Source: Bacillota bacterium
GTDB taxonomy: Bacteria; Bacillota; Clostridia; Tissierellales; Tissierellaceae
Reading direction: 5' to 3'
NCBI GenBank assembly: GCA_030602225.1
Contig: JAUWAD010000008.1
Coordinates: 1-41,556, forward strand
DNA length: 41,556 nucleotides
This document shows, one piece after another, positions 1 through 8,250 of the stretch. A program made the translations under genes and the position numbers. The stretch's first letter is position 1, and each line of letters opens with the position of its first letter. The notes below the pieces were generated by a model. That model was not told the origin of the DNA, made no database searches, and was given only the letters and a program-made list of their open reading frames with translations.

Positions 1-821
1 GTAACAAAATTAAATTCTCTAACTAAGTTGAACTGATTTATCTCCACCTGAACTAGATCACCATTTAGCATCTCTTTTACAACTGCATCCTTGTAAAGGA
101 AGGTAATTCCTAAATCCTTCATTGTCATACTTTTTATCAAATTAATATTTCCCACTTCAATAACCTTACTAAAATCATTGAAAGTAATATTTCTTTCAGC
201 AAGTCCTTTTTCAAGAATATCTCTAGAACCTGAGCCTTTTTCCCTAACCAATATGGTATTAGATAGAATAGCCTCTATATCTACACTTTTTTTATTAGCC
301 AATGGATTTCCCGGACTTACTATCATGATAAAATCCTCTAACTTTAATTTACTGACCTTGAAATCATTCTTATCTACAAAACCTTCAATTAGTGCAAACT
401 CTATTTCCCCTTTTTTTAACATACTTAAAAGAGTTTTAGTGTTGTCTATATAAATTGATATATCATGGTTATAGAATCTCTCGAAGAGTTTATCAAGTAA
501 TGGTTCAATGGAAAATTCACCAATAGTAAGTGTTGCTCCAAAATTCATATGTCTTACTTTATTCTTCAAACCTTTTATTGCTTCTTCAAAGTGTACTTCA
601 GCTGCATTTATTTCTTTAATGTACTTAAGTAAAAGTAACCCTTCTTTAGTTAGACTAAGATTTCTGCCCTGATAGTGAAATAACTTAATACCATACCTAT
701 CTTCTATATATCTAATATGCTGGGATACTGCAGGTTGAGTGACATACAGATTTTTAGCAGCCTTAGTATAGCTCATGTATTTGCAAACTTCCAAGAATGT
801 ATTGAATCTATTATCTAACAT
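1..821 (-). CDS. LysR-family transcriptional regulator (partial, C-terminus beyond window)
   Basis: Reading the minus strand from the ATG at 821 gives an unbroken frame of 273 codons running off the left edge. The N-terminus (MLDNRFNTFLEVCKYMSYTK, then a typical recognition helix reading AAKNLYVTQPAVSQHIRYIE) is the LysR winged helix-turn-helix; the rest is the periplasmic-binding-like effector domain (TLTIGEFSIEP..., VREKGSGSRDILEKGL). A GGAGGAG ribosome site lies just upstream; an in-frame ATG at 833 overlaps that site and is less likely. It diverges from a YeiH-type transporter, the usual arrangement for YeiE/CysL-like regulators, which are known to control sulfur-related genes and the neighbouring yeiH. 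Effector is not deducible; family certain, specific role inferred. Confidence 0.93.
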   Translation of the reverse strand, partial: MLDNRFNTFLEVCKYMSYTKAAKNLYVTQPAVSQHIRYIEDRYGIKLFHYQGRNLSLTKEGLLLLKYIKEINAAEVHFEEAIKGLKNKVRHMNFGATLTIGEFSIEPLLDKLFERFYNHDISIYIDNTKTLLSMLKKGEIEFALIEGFVDKNDFKVSKLKLEDFIMIVSPGNPLANKKSVDIEAILSNTILVREKGSGSRDILEKGLAERNITFNDFSKVIEVGNINLIKSMTMKDLGITFLYKDAVVKEMLNGDLVQVEINQFNLVREFNFV

Positions 822-920
822 GGTCTCCTCCATAATATATATTTATAGATGTATAACTTTTTATAATTATATATTATACTTTTTTAATGATAAAATCAAT
901 AAAGCAAAGGAGATGATCAT
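822..920. promoter_or_regulatory. Divergent LysR / yeiH control region
   Basis: A 99-bp, almost pure AT spacer separates the regulator from the transporter. It holds an inverted repeat ATAATATAT (832-840) / ATATATTAT (869-877), whose arms and spacing would suit a LysR dimer pair, and overlapping TATAAT-like hexamers on the minus strand. The yeiH ribosome site AAAGGAG is at 906-912. Because the region is so AT-rich the repeat could be fortuitous; operator function is inferred only from the divergent layout. Confidence 0.4.
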
Positions 921-1928
921 TTGATAAATATTCAAAAAAATATACTGGGAATAGTGCTTTCATTTATAGTGGCATTAGTATCCTTGACCATATCTGATTT
1001 ATTACCCCATCATATAATCGGTGCCAGTGTTATTTCTCTTATACTAGGTATGCTAATGAATCCATTAATATCTAGATACCCTATTTTTGTTAATGGTTTA
1101 ACATTTACTTCAAAAAAAATCCTTAAATTTGCAATTGTACTTATGGGGGCTAGTCTTAGCTTTTCTCAGGTTATTCAAGTGGGTAGATTTTCTCTGATTG
1201 TTATGACATTTACTCTGATTACAGCATTTGGTTTTGGTTATATCTTCGGTAAAATATTTAAAATGGACTGGAGATTATCATCCCTTATCTCAGCAGGTAC
1301 TGGTATATGTGGCGGCTCAGCGGTTGCAGCAATAGCACCTGTAATTGACTCTGATGACTCCCAGGTGGCTTATGCCATATCCGCTACTTTTATCTTTGAT
1401 GTAATCATGGTTATACTATTTCCCATTATAGGAAGATATTTGGGAATGAATGATCTTGGTTTTGGATTATGGACTGGAACAGCTGTAAACGACACCTCTT
1501 CTGTAGTAGCTGCTGGTTATGCATTCTCTGACATAGCAGGAAATTATGCAGTTATAGTTAAGCTTACGCGAACCCTATCTATTGTTCCAATAGTCATTAT
1601 ATTCTCTTGGATTAACTCCAAGGTTAAAAAGGATGATGTAACTTCAAGTGATAATGTTAATGTAGCTTCCATATTTCCACATTTTATAATATTATTTCTT
1701 ATTATGGTGGGAATAAAGAGCACAGGTCTAATATCTCAAGATTTGAGTTTGAATCTATCCAATATTAGCAAGTTTCTAATGGTGATGTCTTTAGGTTCAA
1801 TAGGGCTAAAAACAAATTTTTCAAAGTTGAAAGGCTCAGGATTTTTACCCATGGTTCATGGCTTTCTTATATCAAGTCTTGTTGTCATCGTCTCATATTT
1901 AATCCAAGGTGTTTTAGGTCAATTATAA
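921..1928 (+). CDS. YeiH/YadS-type putative sulfate exporter family membrane protein
   Basis: This 335-residue integral membrane protein has about ten hydrophobic segments and the hallmarks of the Cons_hypoth698 (PF03601) family: the N-terminal GASVISLILGMLMNP segment, SAGTGICGGSAVAAIAPVI near residue 130 and the WTGTAVNDTSSVVAAG loop near residue 190. Family members are annotated as putative sulfate exporters, but the substrate is experimentally weak. The start is TTG at 921, 8 nt after AAAGGAG; the nearby ATG at 914 is followed by an in-frame stop. Divergent from the LysR gene, which probably regulates it. The psuK-psuG pair follows 63 nt downstream on the same strand with no visible terminator, so co-transcription is possible. 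Confidence 0.9.
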   Translation: MINIQKNILGIVLSFIVALVSLTISDLLPHHIIGASVISLILGMLMNPLISRYPIFVNGLTFTSKKILKFAIVLMGASLSFSQVIQVGRFSLIVMTFTLITAFGFGYIFGKIFKMDWRLSSLISAGTGICGGSAVAAIAPVIDSDDSQVAYAISATFIFDVIMVILFPIIGRYLGMNDLGFGLWTGTAVNDTSSVVAAGYAFSDIAGNYAVIVKLTRTLSIVPIVIIFSWINSKVKKDDVTSSDNVNVASIFPHFIILFLIMVGIKSTGLISQDLSLNLSNISKFLMVMSLGSIGLKTNFSKLKGSGFLPMVHGFLISSLVVIVSYLIQGVLGQL

Positions 1929-1991
1929 GATTGTGATTAGAATAATTTCTTGGGTATCAATTGATTAATAAAACGAAAAGAAGGGATGCTT

Positions 1992-2933
1992 ATGGATAGA
2001 GATTTTAAAATATCAGTAATTGGCGGTTGTAATATGGACATTGCTGGTTTTCCCAACCATAGACTAATCCGAAAAGACTCAAATCCAGGTATGGTTCATT
2101 TATCCCCTGGAGGCGTGGGAAGAAATATTGCAGAAAACATAGCCTTATTGGGACTAAATGTTTCTATGTATTCAGCAATCGGTAATGACATAAATGGTGA
2201 TTCTATCTTAAAATCAACAGCTCTCTCAGGAGTTAATATGGATGAAGTAAGGAGAGTTAACTTTCCAACAGGTACTTATCTTGCTGTACTGGATGAAAAC
2301 ATGGATATGGACATAGCAATAAGTTCCATGGATATCCTTAAGTTTATTGATATTAACTATATTGAATCCAATCTTAACAAGATAAAAGTAAGTGACATAA
2401 TTGTAGTGGATGCGAATATTCATTATGAAGTTTTCCAATATATAGTTGAACATCTTAAAGAAAAAGTTCTATTCCTTGATACTGTTTCATATACTAAGGC
2501 AGAGAGGATTAAGGAGTTTATTGGATATTTTCATACCATTAAACCTAATCGAATTGAATCTGAAGCCCTAACTGGTATTGAAATTACAGATTATAACAGT
2601 TTGAGAGAATCTGCCAGATACTATCATAAAAAGGGAGTAAGGAATGTTTGTATATCAATGGGTCCAGATGGAATTTTCTTTAGTGATAATAAGGATGATG
2701 GGATAGTAAAAGCAAAATCAATTTTGCCAAAGAATGCAACTGGTGCTGGAGATGCTTTCCAAGCGGGCTTAGTCTATTCTTATAAAAATGGATTTAGTCT
2801 TCTTGAATCAGTAAAATTATCCACTGGTGCTTCCATTATGGCTATGAGCAGTGAGGAGACAATAAATAAAAATCTAAATATTGAAACAATACTTGAGTTT
2901 ACAAAAGATATGGAGGTTATTAGAAATGATTAA
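1992..2933 (+). CDS. psuK: PfkB-family sugar kinase, probable pseudouridine kinase
   Basis: A 313-residue ribokinase-fold (PfkB) kinase. The first PfkB signature is LSPGGVGRNIAENIALLG (about residues 37-54) and the second, with the anion-hole GAGD and catalytic aspartate, is NATGAGDAFQAGLVYS near residue 250. Assignment to pseudouridine kinase (pseudouridine + ATP to pseudouridine 5'-phosphate) rests on the directly overlapping downstream psuG; PfkB enzymes are otherwise hard to tell apart. I choose the ATG at 1992: the AGAAGGG ribosome site ends at 1985, leaving 6 nt, whereas the ATG at 1986 would have none. The stop overlaps the psuG start by 8 nt, indicating translational coupling. Confidence 0.88.
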   Translation: MDRDFKISVIGGCNMDIAGFPNHRLIRKDSNPGMVHLSPGGVGRNIAENIALLGLNVSMYSAIGNDINGDSILKSTALSGVNMDEVRRVNFPTGTYLAVLDENMDMDIAISSMDILKFIDINYIESNLNKIKVSDIIVVDANIHYEVFQYIVEHLKEKVLFLDTVSYTKAERIKEFIGYFHTIKPNRIESEALTGIEITDYNSLRESARYYHKKGVRNVCISMGPDGIFFSDNKDDGIVKAKSILPKNATGAGDAFQAGLVYSYKNGFSLLESVKLSTGASIMAMSSEETINKNLNIETILEFTKDMEVIRND

Positions 2934-3843
2934 GTATCTAGATTTAAGTGATGAAGTTAAGTATGCTCTTCAGAATAAAAAGGCAGTGGTTGCATTGGAA
3001 TCCACCATTATATCCCATGGAATGCCTTACCCACAAAATGTTGAAACCGCTATAAAGGTTGAGGAAATTATCCGGGAAATGGGAGCTGTCCCTGCAACAA
3101 TAGGTATTATTGGTGGTAGACTAAAAGCGGGATTAACCAAGGAAGAAATTGACTACATGGGTAGAACTAAAGGGATAGCTAAAGTATCCAGAAGAGATAT
3201 TCCCTATATTGTTGCAAATAACAAAGATGGTGCAACTACAGTTGCTTCAACGATGATAATAGCTAATTTGGCAGGTATTAAAGTGTTTGCCACTGGAGGT
3301 ATTGGTGGAGTCCATCGTGGAGCGGAAACAACAATGGATATATCTGCAGATTTGGAAGAATTAGCCATGACAGATGTTGCAGTAGTATGCGCAGGAGCTA
3401 AATCAATATTAGACATCGGTTTAACTCTTGAATACCTTGAAACAAAGGGTGTTCCTGTTTTAGGTTACAAAACAGATGAATTGCCAGCATTTTATACAAT
3501 AAAAAGCGGATTCAAAGTGGATTATAATATGGATTCACCTAAATCCATTGCAGATTTAATCTACACTAAATGGGCCCTATCTTTAAATGGTGGAGTTCTT
3601 ATAACTAATCCTATCCCTGAAGAGTATTCAATGGATGAGAAGTTAATAGAAAAGGTAATAAGTGACGCTGTAGTTGAGGCTAATAGTCTAGGCATAAAGG
3701 GTAAAGAAACTACGCCTTTCTTATTATCTAAAATAAAGGAGATTACTAAAGGTGATTCTCTAACCTCCAACATACAATTGGTATATAACAACGCAAGATT
3801 AGCTGCCCAGGTGGCAGTGGAATTAGAAAAACTGGATGCCTAG
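2926..3843 (+). CDS. psuG: Pseudouridine-5'-phosphate glycosidase
   Basis: A 305-residue protein matching the PsuG/IndA family along its whole length. It splits pseudouridine 5'-phosphate into uracil and ribose 5-phosphate by breaking the C-glycosidic bond. Family motifs seen: ALESTIISHGMPYP at the N-terminus, IGGRLKAGLT, VSRRDIPYIV, FATGGIGGVHRGAETTMDIS, and AGAKSILDIGLTLEYLE, which carries the catalytic lysine (K of AGAK). The start ATG 2926 follows GGAGG at 2912-2916 with 9 nt spacing and lies inside the last codons of psuK. Together the two genes make uracil and ribose phosphate from the modified nucleoside released in RNA turnover. No dedicated pseudouridine transporter is adjacent. Confidence 0.96.
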   Translation: MIKYLDLSDEVKYALQNKKAVVALESTIISHGMPYPQNVETAIKVEEIIREMGAVPATIGIIGGRLKAGLTKEEIDYMGRTKGIAKVSRRDIPYIVANNKDGATTVASTMIIANLAGIKVFATGGIGGVHRGAETTMDISADLEELAMTDVAVVCAGAKSILDIGLTLEYLETKGVPVLGYKTDELPAFYTIKSGFKVDYNMDSPKSIADLIYTKWALSLNGGVLITNPIPEEYSMDEKLIEKVISDAVVEANSLGIKGKETTPFLLSKIKEITKGDSLTSNIQLVYNNARLAAQVAVELEKLDA

Positions 3844-3856
3844 CACCCAGTTTTTT
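3828..3856. terminator. Bidirectional intrinsic terminator containing the psuG stop codon
   Basis: AAAACTGG at 3828-3835 pairs with CCAGTTTT at 3847-3854; inside it TGC pairs with GCA around a CTA loop, with one A-C mismatch. T-rich tails follow in both directions, so it can end psuG and the convergent PII-like gene whose stop is at 3857. The psuG stop codon (3841-3843) lies at the hairpin apex. Confidence 0.8.
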
Positions 3857-4501
3857 CTATTCTTCATAAATTCCGTATGTTTTATTTAATTTTTGAATAT
3901 ATAATATTCCATTTCCCGGTTTATCTAATTCTAGTTTTTCTGCAATAGTAGTTACTATCCCATCTACACTTTCTGTCTTTGCAATAATAAGTACTATTTC
4001 CTTTTCCGGTTCAATCTCAATTCCAAAAACTCTCTGTGTTTCATGTATTCCTGATCCACGCGCATTGATTATGGTTCCCCCTCTTGATCCTGCACTTGTT
4101 GCTGCATCTATTACGTTTTCTCCATTTCCTTTGTCTACTATTACTGTAATTGACTGATACATAGGCTCCTCCTGAATTAAATTATTTCCATCACAACTTA
4201 AAGAACTCGCTCCTGTTATCTCACAGACAGAACTGGTAAATACAATTCCATGATTAGGTTTCTCAAATTGAAACTCTTTATTTAAATCATACATCAGATT
4301 ATCAACTGTAGATTCATCAACCACTATATGAAGTATTTCCCTTCGTATATCCCTTAAACCTAACATATTCAAGAATCCATGATGTATTGTTCCATAACCT
4401 AAAAGTACGGTTCCACCAGATACTCCATGAGCTTTGGCAGAACTTAATATTTTACTTGCCTTTCCAAAACTAGATATTATTGTTATCAATTCAAGCTTCA
4501 T
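3857..4501 (-). CDS. Tandem PII-like signalling protein
   Basis: A 214-residue protein built of two homologous PII-like ferredoxin-fold domains, about residues 3-100 and 114-212. Both copies show the PII layout: a first strand (LELITIISSF; YQSITVIVDKG), a helix, a strand entering a T-loop position (SGGTVLLGYGT; RGGTIINARGSG), then a PII-type final strand (NHGIVFTSSVCEITG; GNGILYIQKLNKTYG). The T-loops are short and the canonical GDGKIF-type nucleotide loop is replaced by PNHGIVF and PGNGILY. PII proteins bind adenylates and gate transporters or enzymes. The gene overlaps the DUF1538 membrane gene by 11 nt, so it probably senses a ligand and regulates that protein. Start ATG 4501 has AAGGAGGG 8 nt upstream; TTG at 4504 is also in frame. 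Confidence 0.85.
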   Translation of the reverse strand: MKLELITIISSFGKASKILSSAKAHGVSGGTVLLGYGTIHHGFLNMLGLRDIRREILHIVVDESTVDNLMYDLNKEFQFEKPNHGIVFTSSVCEITGASSLSCDGNNLIQEEPMYQSITVIVDKGNGENVIDAATSAGSRGGTIINARGSGIHETQRVFGIEIEPEKEIVLIIAKTESVDGIVTTIAEKLELDKPGNGILYIQKLNKTYGIYEE

Positions 4502-5975
4502 CAACTAAACCCTCCTTCTTAGACTTATATTTAAAAATAAGTCCTAATACTAGTATTGCTATAATTGGTGTCATGGCAACCATTGCTATCATCCCAAATC
4601 CATCCAATAGAATATCAGCTCCTTCTATGGCATTTGCAGCGCCTTGTGCAAAGGCTAAGATAAATGTTGCTGTCATTGGTCCAGATGCTACGCCTCCAGA
4701 GTCAAAAGCCATTCCCACAAACAATTCTGGAACAGAATACATTAGCACTATGGCAATAATATATCCTGGAAGGAGTATATGCCATAATAACAGAGGTTGT
4801 ATAACTATTCTAAGCATAGATAAAGCTATTGCCAATCCAACACCAATTGCCAGGGTTACAAGGACTGATCTTCTAGCAACATAACCACTGGTAACATCTT
4901 CAATTTGATGAGTTAATACATAAACTGCAGGTTCAGCCAATATTGTAACCAATCCTAATAAAAATCCTATTCCAACTAATAGTAATGTGCTTCCTTTTGA
5001 TGCAACTATTTCACCAACTGTCTTTCCCACATCCATAAACCCTGTGTTGACACCTATTAAGAATATGACAAGTCCTAAAAACGTATATACTAAACCCATG
5101 GTTATACTTCTGACCTTGGTTTTAGTAAGGTTGAAGGTGGTTTTTTGGAGAACAAAAAATAGTAATCCTATGGGTAATAATGCCATAACCACCTCACCTG
5201 ATACTACAGCAAGTTGCTCAAATACTCCTTCTCCATGATGAGATTCTAGAGTTATTCCTTCAGAAGCAAGAGTAATATTCTGCAAAATGCTCATTGCCAT
5301 TACTCCTAATATAGCACCTACTGATGCGATGCCCACCAATCCAAAGCTATCCTGATCCGATTTGCTCCTGTTCTTTCTCATTGCTGATATACCTATTGCC
5401 AATGCTAATACAAAGGGTACAGTCATGGCTCCAGTGGTAGCTCCTGATGCATCAAAGGATATGGATAGGAATTCATTAGGAACGGAAAGGGATACAACAA
5501 AAACTATACCATATAGTACCGTAAAGATAATTCTTATGGAAAAATTATATACAGATCTAATAAAACCTAAAGTTAACAGGAATGCAATCCCAATTGATAC
5601 AACAACTACTATGTTAAGCTTAGAAATCTGACCTCCAGTAACCTGACTAACCTGATCAGCCAAAATATGTAGATCTGGTTCAGCTATAGAGATTAGAAAT
5701 CCTAGTATAAGTCCAGATGCAACCAATATCCAAAGCTTATTCGACTTGACAATGGCTGCTCCCATGTACCTTCCAATGGGACTGATTCCAATATCCACAC
5801 CGAATAAGAATATAGTAAGCCCAATGATAATCAATACACTACCTCTTATAAATTGGAATAATTGTCCACTATTTAATGGAGCAATAGTAAAGTTTAAGAT
5901 TACAACCAACAAAGATATTGGTAATACAGCAAGCATAACCTCCTTTAGTTTTTCGTATACTATTTGCAAAACCAT
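4491..5975 (-). CDS. DUF1538 family duplicated membrane protein (putative transporter)
   Basis: A 494-residue polytopic membrane protein consisting of two related halves (about residues 12-235 and 250-490). Each half has a similar opening (VLPISLLVVIL; LLPIGLLFFVL), an acidic AEP motif (IAEPDLHILADQ; LAEPAVYVLTHQ) and a Gly-rich FDxxGxxxGxMT motif (SFDASGATTGAMTVPF; AFDSGGVASGPMTATF). This pseudo-repeated layout, with charged and Gly-rich motifs in both halves, is typical of secondary transporters. This matches DUF1538 (PF07556); substrate unknown. ATG 5975 is preferred over GTG 5978 because GGGAG lies at 5980-5984. It is first in a two-gene operon with the PII-like gene and diverges from the dehydrogenase operon. 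Confidence 0.87.
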   Translation of the reverse strand: MVLQIVYEKLKEVMLAVLPISLLVVILNFTIAPLNSGQLFQFIRGSVLIIIGLTIFLFGVDIGISPIGRYMGAAIVKSNKLWILVASGLILGFLISIAEPDLHILADQVSQVTGGQISKLNIVVVVSIGIAFLLTLGFIRSVYNFSIRIIFTVLYGIVFVVSLSVPNEFLSISFDASGATTGAMTVPFVLALAIGISAMRKNRSKSDQDSFGLVGIASVGAILGVMAMSILQNITLASEGITLESHHGEGVFEQLAVVSGEVVMALLPIGLLFFVLQKTTFNLTKTKVRSITMGLVYTFLGLVIFLIGVNTGFMDVGKTVGEIVASKGSTLLLVGIGFLLGLVTILAEPAVYVLTHQIEDVTSGYVARRSVLVTLAIGVGLAIALSMLRIVIQPLLLWHILLPGYIIAIVLMYSVPELFVGMAFDSGGVASGPMTATFILAFAQGAANAIEGADILLDGFGMIAMVAMTPIIAILVLGLIFKYKSKKEGLVDEA

Positions 5976-6094
5976 CACTCTCCCTATTATGTCCTCAATA
6001 TGATATATTTGATTAATTTCTATTTTAACCTTCCGTACTCATATACCCTAAAAACAATGAAATCTATAATAATTTGTGTTTTTGTAAATAATTG

Positions 6095-6148
6095 TTGTTT
6101 AATATTTTAATATTGGTATATATATAGTGTAGATGATAACCATTATCA
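6095..6148 (+). promoter_or_regulatory. Promoter with Fur-like operator ahead of the dehydrogenase operon
   Basis: A TTGTTT -35 candidate at 6095-6100 is followed after 16 nt by TATATA (6117-6122). At 6134-6148 lies TGATAACCATTATCA, which matches the 7-1-7 Fur consensus TGATAATNATTATCA at 13 of 14 specified positions; the wider ATGATAA/TTATCAT inverted repeat is perfect over 7 bp. The box would sit across the start of transcription, a repressing position, 23 nt before the first ATG. Which Fur-family member would bind (Fur, PerR, Zur) is inferred by consensus only. Confidence 0.55.
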
Positions 6149-6171
6149 TTTAATTTAAAGGAGGTTCTAAC

Positions 6172-7254
6172 ATGGATTTTAAAAAATATAATCCCCTTGA
6201 GAACAAAATTTATCAGGTGTTAAATCATAAAGGTGAAGTTGTAAACAAAGATGATATTCCATCTTTAAATAATGATCAGCTGGTTTACCTTTACAAGATG
6301 ATGCTATATACAAGAATTATCGATGACAAAGCACTGTCTTATCAAAGACAAGGCAGGATGTTAACCTATGCTCCAAACACTGGTCAAGAAGCTGCACAAA
6401 TTGGAAGTGCATATGCTATGGATAAGGATGATTGGCTTGTTCCAGCTTTTAGAGAGCTTGGTGCTTGGTTGGTAAGAGGAGTTCCATTAAAGAACATATA
6501 CCTATACTGGTATGGAAATGAATGGGGTTCTCATATGCCAGAAGGTGTGAAAGTTTTACCTGTATCAGTACCTATTGCCTCTCAAATGCAACATGCCACA
6601 GGAATTGGTATGGCTAATAATATAAAGGGTGAGGAAAGCGTTGTCGTAGCATATGTAGGTGATGGTGGTACATCCCATGGTGATTTTCATGAAGCATTGA
6701 ATTTTGCTGCTGTATTCAAATCACCTGTGGTGTTTATTATTCAGAATAATCAATATGCTATTTCTACTTCAAGGAAAATACAGACTATTAGTGAAAACTT
6801 AGCTCAAAAGGCTGTAGCTTACGGGTTGCCTGGTATTGTTGTTGATGGAAATGATATGTTTGCTGTTTATAATGCAACTAAAGAAGCAATCGATAGAGCT
6901 AGAAATGGTCAAGGACCTACCTTGATAGAAGCCTACACTTATAGACTTGGTGCTCATACCACATCGGATGATCCCACAAAATACAGGGATGATAAGGAAG
7001 TAGAGGAATGGAGAGAGAAGGATCCATTTATCAGGTTTAGGAAGTATCTTGTGGATAATAATGTCCTTGATGAAAATTGGGAAGTAGAGACTAAGACTAA
7101 TCTAGAAAAAGAGGTCATGGAAACCTTTGAATCCATTGAAAATAATTCTGATACGGAAATTTTAGATATCTTCAAGTATCATTATGAAAAGATGACCCCT
7201 CAACTTCAGGAGCAGTATGATGACTATATGTCCTTTTTAGAAGGAGGCAAATAA
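6172..7254 (+). CDS. pdhA: 2-oxoacid (probably pyruvate) dehydrogenase E1 component, alpha subunit
   Basis: A 360-residue thiamine-diphosphate-dependent E1 alpha subunit; with E1 beta it decarboxylates a 2-oxoacid and reductively acylates the E2 lipoyl arm. The ThDP motif begins GDGGTSHGDFHEALNF at residue 163 and closes with QNNQYAIS (NN 192-193). The phosphorylation-loop region RLGAHTTSDDPTKYR is near residue 255. The N-terminus (YQVLNHKGEVVN, then LSYQRQGRMLTYAPNTGQEA) resembles Gram-positive PdhA more than acetoin or branched-chain E1 alpha, so pyruvate is the best guess. Ribosome site AAAGGAGG. First gene of a tight four-gene operon behind a Fur-like box. Such complexes are less usual in anaerobic clostridia, which mostly use pyruvate:ferredoxin oxidoreductase. 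Confidence 0.92.
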   Translation: MDFKKYNPLENKIYQVLNHKGEVVNKDDIPSLNNDQLVYLYKMMLYTRIIDDKALSYQRQGRMLTYAPNTGQEAAQIGSAYAMDKDDWLVPAFRELGAWLVRGVPLKNIYLYWYGNEWGSHMPEGVKVLPVSVPIASQMQHATGIGMANNIKGEESVVVAYVGDGGTSHGDFHEALNFAAVFKSPVVFIIQNNQYAISTSRKIQTISENLAQKAVAYGLPGIVVDGNDMFAVYNATKEAIDRARNGQGPTLIEAYTYRLGAHTTSDDPTKYRDDKEVEEWREKDPFIRFRKYLVDNNVLDENWEVETKTNLEKEVMETFESIENNSDTEILDIFKYHYEKMTPQLQEQYDDYMSFLEGGK

Positions 7255-7255
7255 A

Positions 7256-8236
7256 ATGGCAAATACTTTAAATATAATTCAAGCGATAAATCAAGCCCTC
7301 ATGGTGGAAATGAAAAATGATAAAACCATAGTAGTATACGGAGAAGATGTTGGTATTGAAGGCGGCGTCTTCAGAGCAACAGTTGATCTTCAAAAGACTT
7401 ATGGAAAGGAAAGAGTTTTTGATACTCCCCTTGCTGAATCTGCAATTGTAGGTACAGCCATAGGCATGGCCATAAATGGTCTAAAACCAGTGGTTGAAAT
7501 GCAGTTTTCTGGATTCTCCTACCCTGCTTTTAATCAGATTATTAGTCACGTTGCCAGAATGAGGAATAGGTCCAGAGGACAATATAATCTACCTATGGTA
7601 ATAAGAGCTCCTTATGGTGGAGGAATTAGAGCCTTGGAGCACCATTCAGAAAGTACTGAGGCATTATATAGCCAGATTCCTGGTTTGAAGGTAGTAATCC
7701 CTTCCACTCCATATGATGCTAAAGGTTTACTGATTTCAGCTTTGAGAGATCCTGATCCTGTATTATTCTGGGAGCCAAAGAGAATATATCGTGCATTTAA
7801 GCAAGAAATCCCTGAGGAAGCTTATGAAATACCCATTGGAAAAGCGAAGGTCATAAATGAAGGAAAGGATATAACAGTTGTATCATGGGGAGCAATGATT
7901 CCTGATGTTCAAAAGGCACTAAAACTTATTGAGAAGGAAAATGTTTCAGTTGAGTTGATAGATTTAAGGACTATAGCTCCAATTGATAGAGAGACAATTG
8001 CTCAATCTGTCAAAAAAACAGGTAGATTCTTGGTTGTTCACGAAGCTCCAAAGACTTTAGGTGTAGGTGCTGAATTAATATCTATTGTTAATGAGAAAGC
8101 TTTTTTAAGTTTGGAAGCTCCTCCTACAAGACTCACAGGTTTTGATACTACTTTCCCACTTCCAAGGGGAGAAAAGCATTATATTCCAAGTCCTGAGAGA
8201 ATAGCAAAGACAATAATGGATATTGTTAAGTATTAG
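7256..8236 (+). CDS. pdhB: 2-oxoacid (probably pyruvate) dehydrogenase E1 component, beta subunit
   Basis: A 326-residue transketolase-like E1 beta subunit of normal length. It has a pyrimidine-binding N-terminal domain (MVEMKNDKTIVVYGEDVGIE, then TPLAESAIVGTAIGMAINGL and EMQFSGFSYPAFNQI) and a C-terminal transketolase domain (DITVVSWGAMIPDVQKAL, then VELIDLRTIAPID). GLRPVVEMQF-type and MPMVIRAPYGGG-type segments are in place (LPMVIRAPYGGGIRALEHHS). The ATG lies 1 nt after the E1 alpha stop, with AGGAGG inside the end of that gene, so the two subunits are translated together. The substrate should follow that of E1 alpha. Confidence 0.94.
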   Translation: MANTLNIIQAINQALMVEMKNDKTIVVYGEDVGIEGGVFRATVDLQKTYGKERVFDTPLAESAIVGTAIGMAINGLKPVVEMQFSGFSYPAFNQIISHVARMRNRSRGQYNLPMVIRAPYGGGIRALEHHSESTEALYSQIPGLKVVIPSTPYDAKGLLISALRDPDPVLFWEPKRIYRAFKQEIPEEAYEIPIGKAKVINEGKDITVVSWGAMIPDVQKALKLIEKENVSVELIDLRTIAPIDRETIAQSVKKTGRFLVVHEAPKTLGVGAELISIVNEKAFLSLEAPPTRLTGFDTTFPLPRGEKHYIPSPERIAKTIMDIVKY

Positions 8237-8250
8237 AGAGGAGAGATACT

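Noticed and set aside
4480-4884. Plus-strand open frame of 134 codons over the DUF1538/PII region
   Set aside because: It is antisense to two well-supported genes, has no Shine-Dalgarno and its composition is that of a reversed coding strand.
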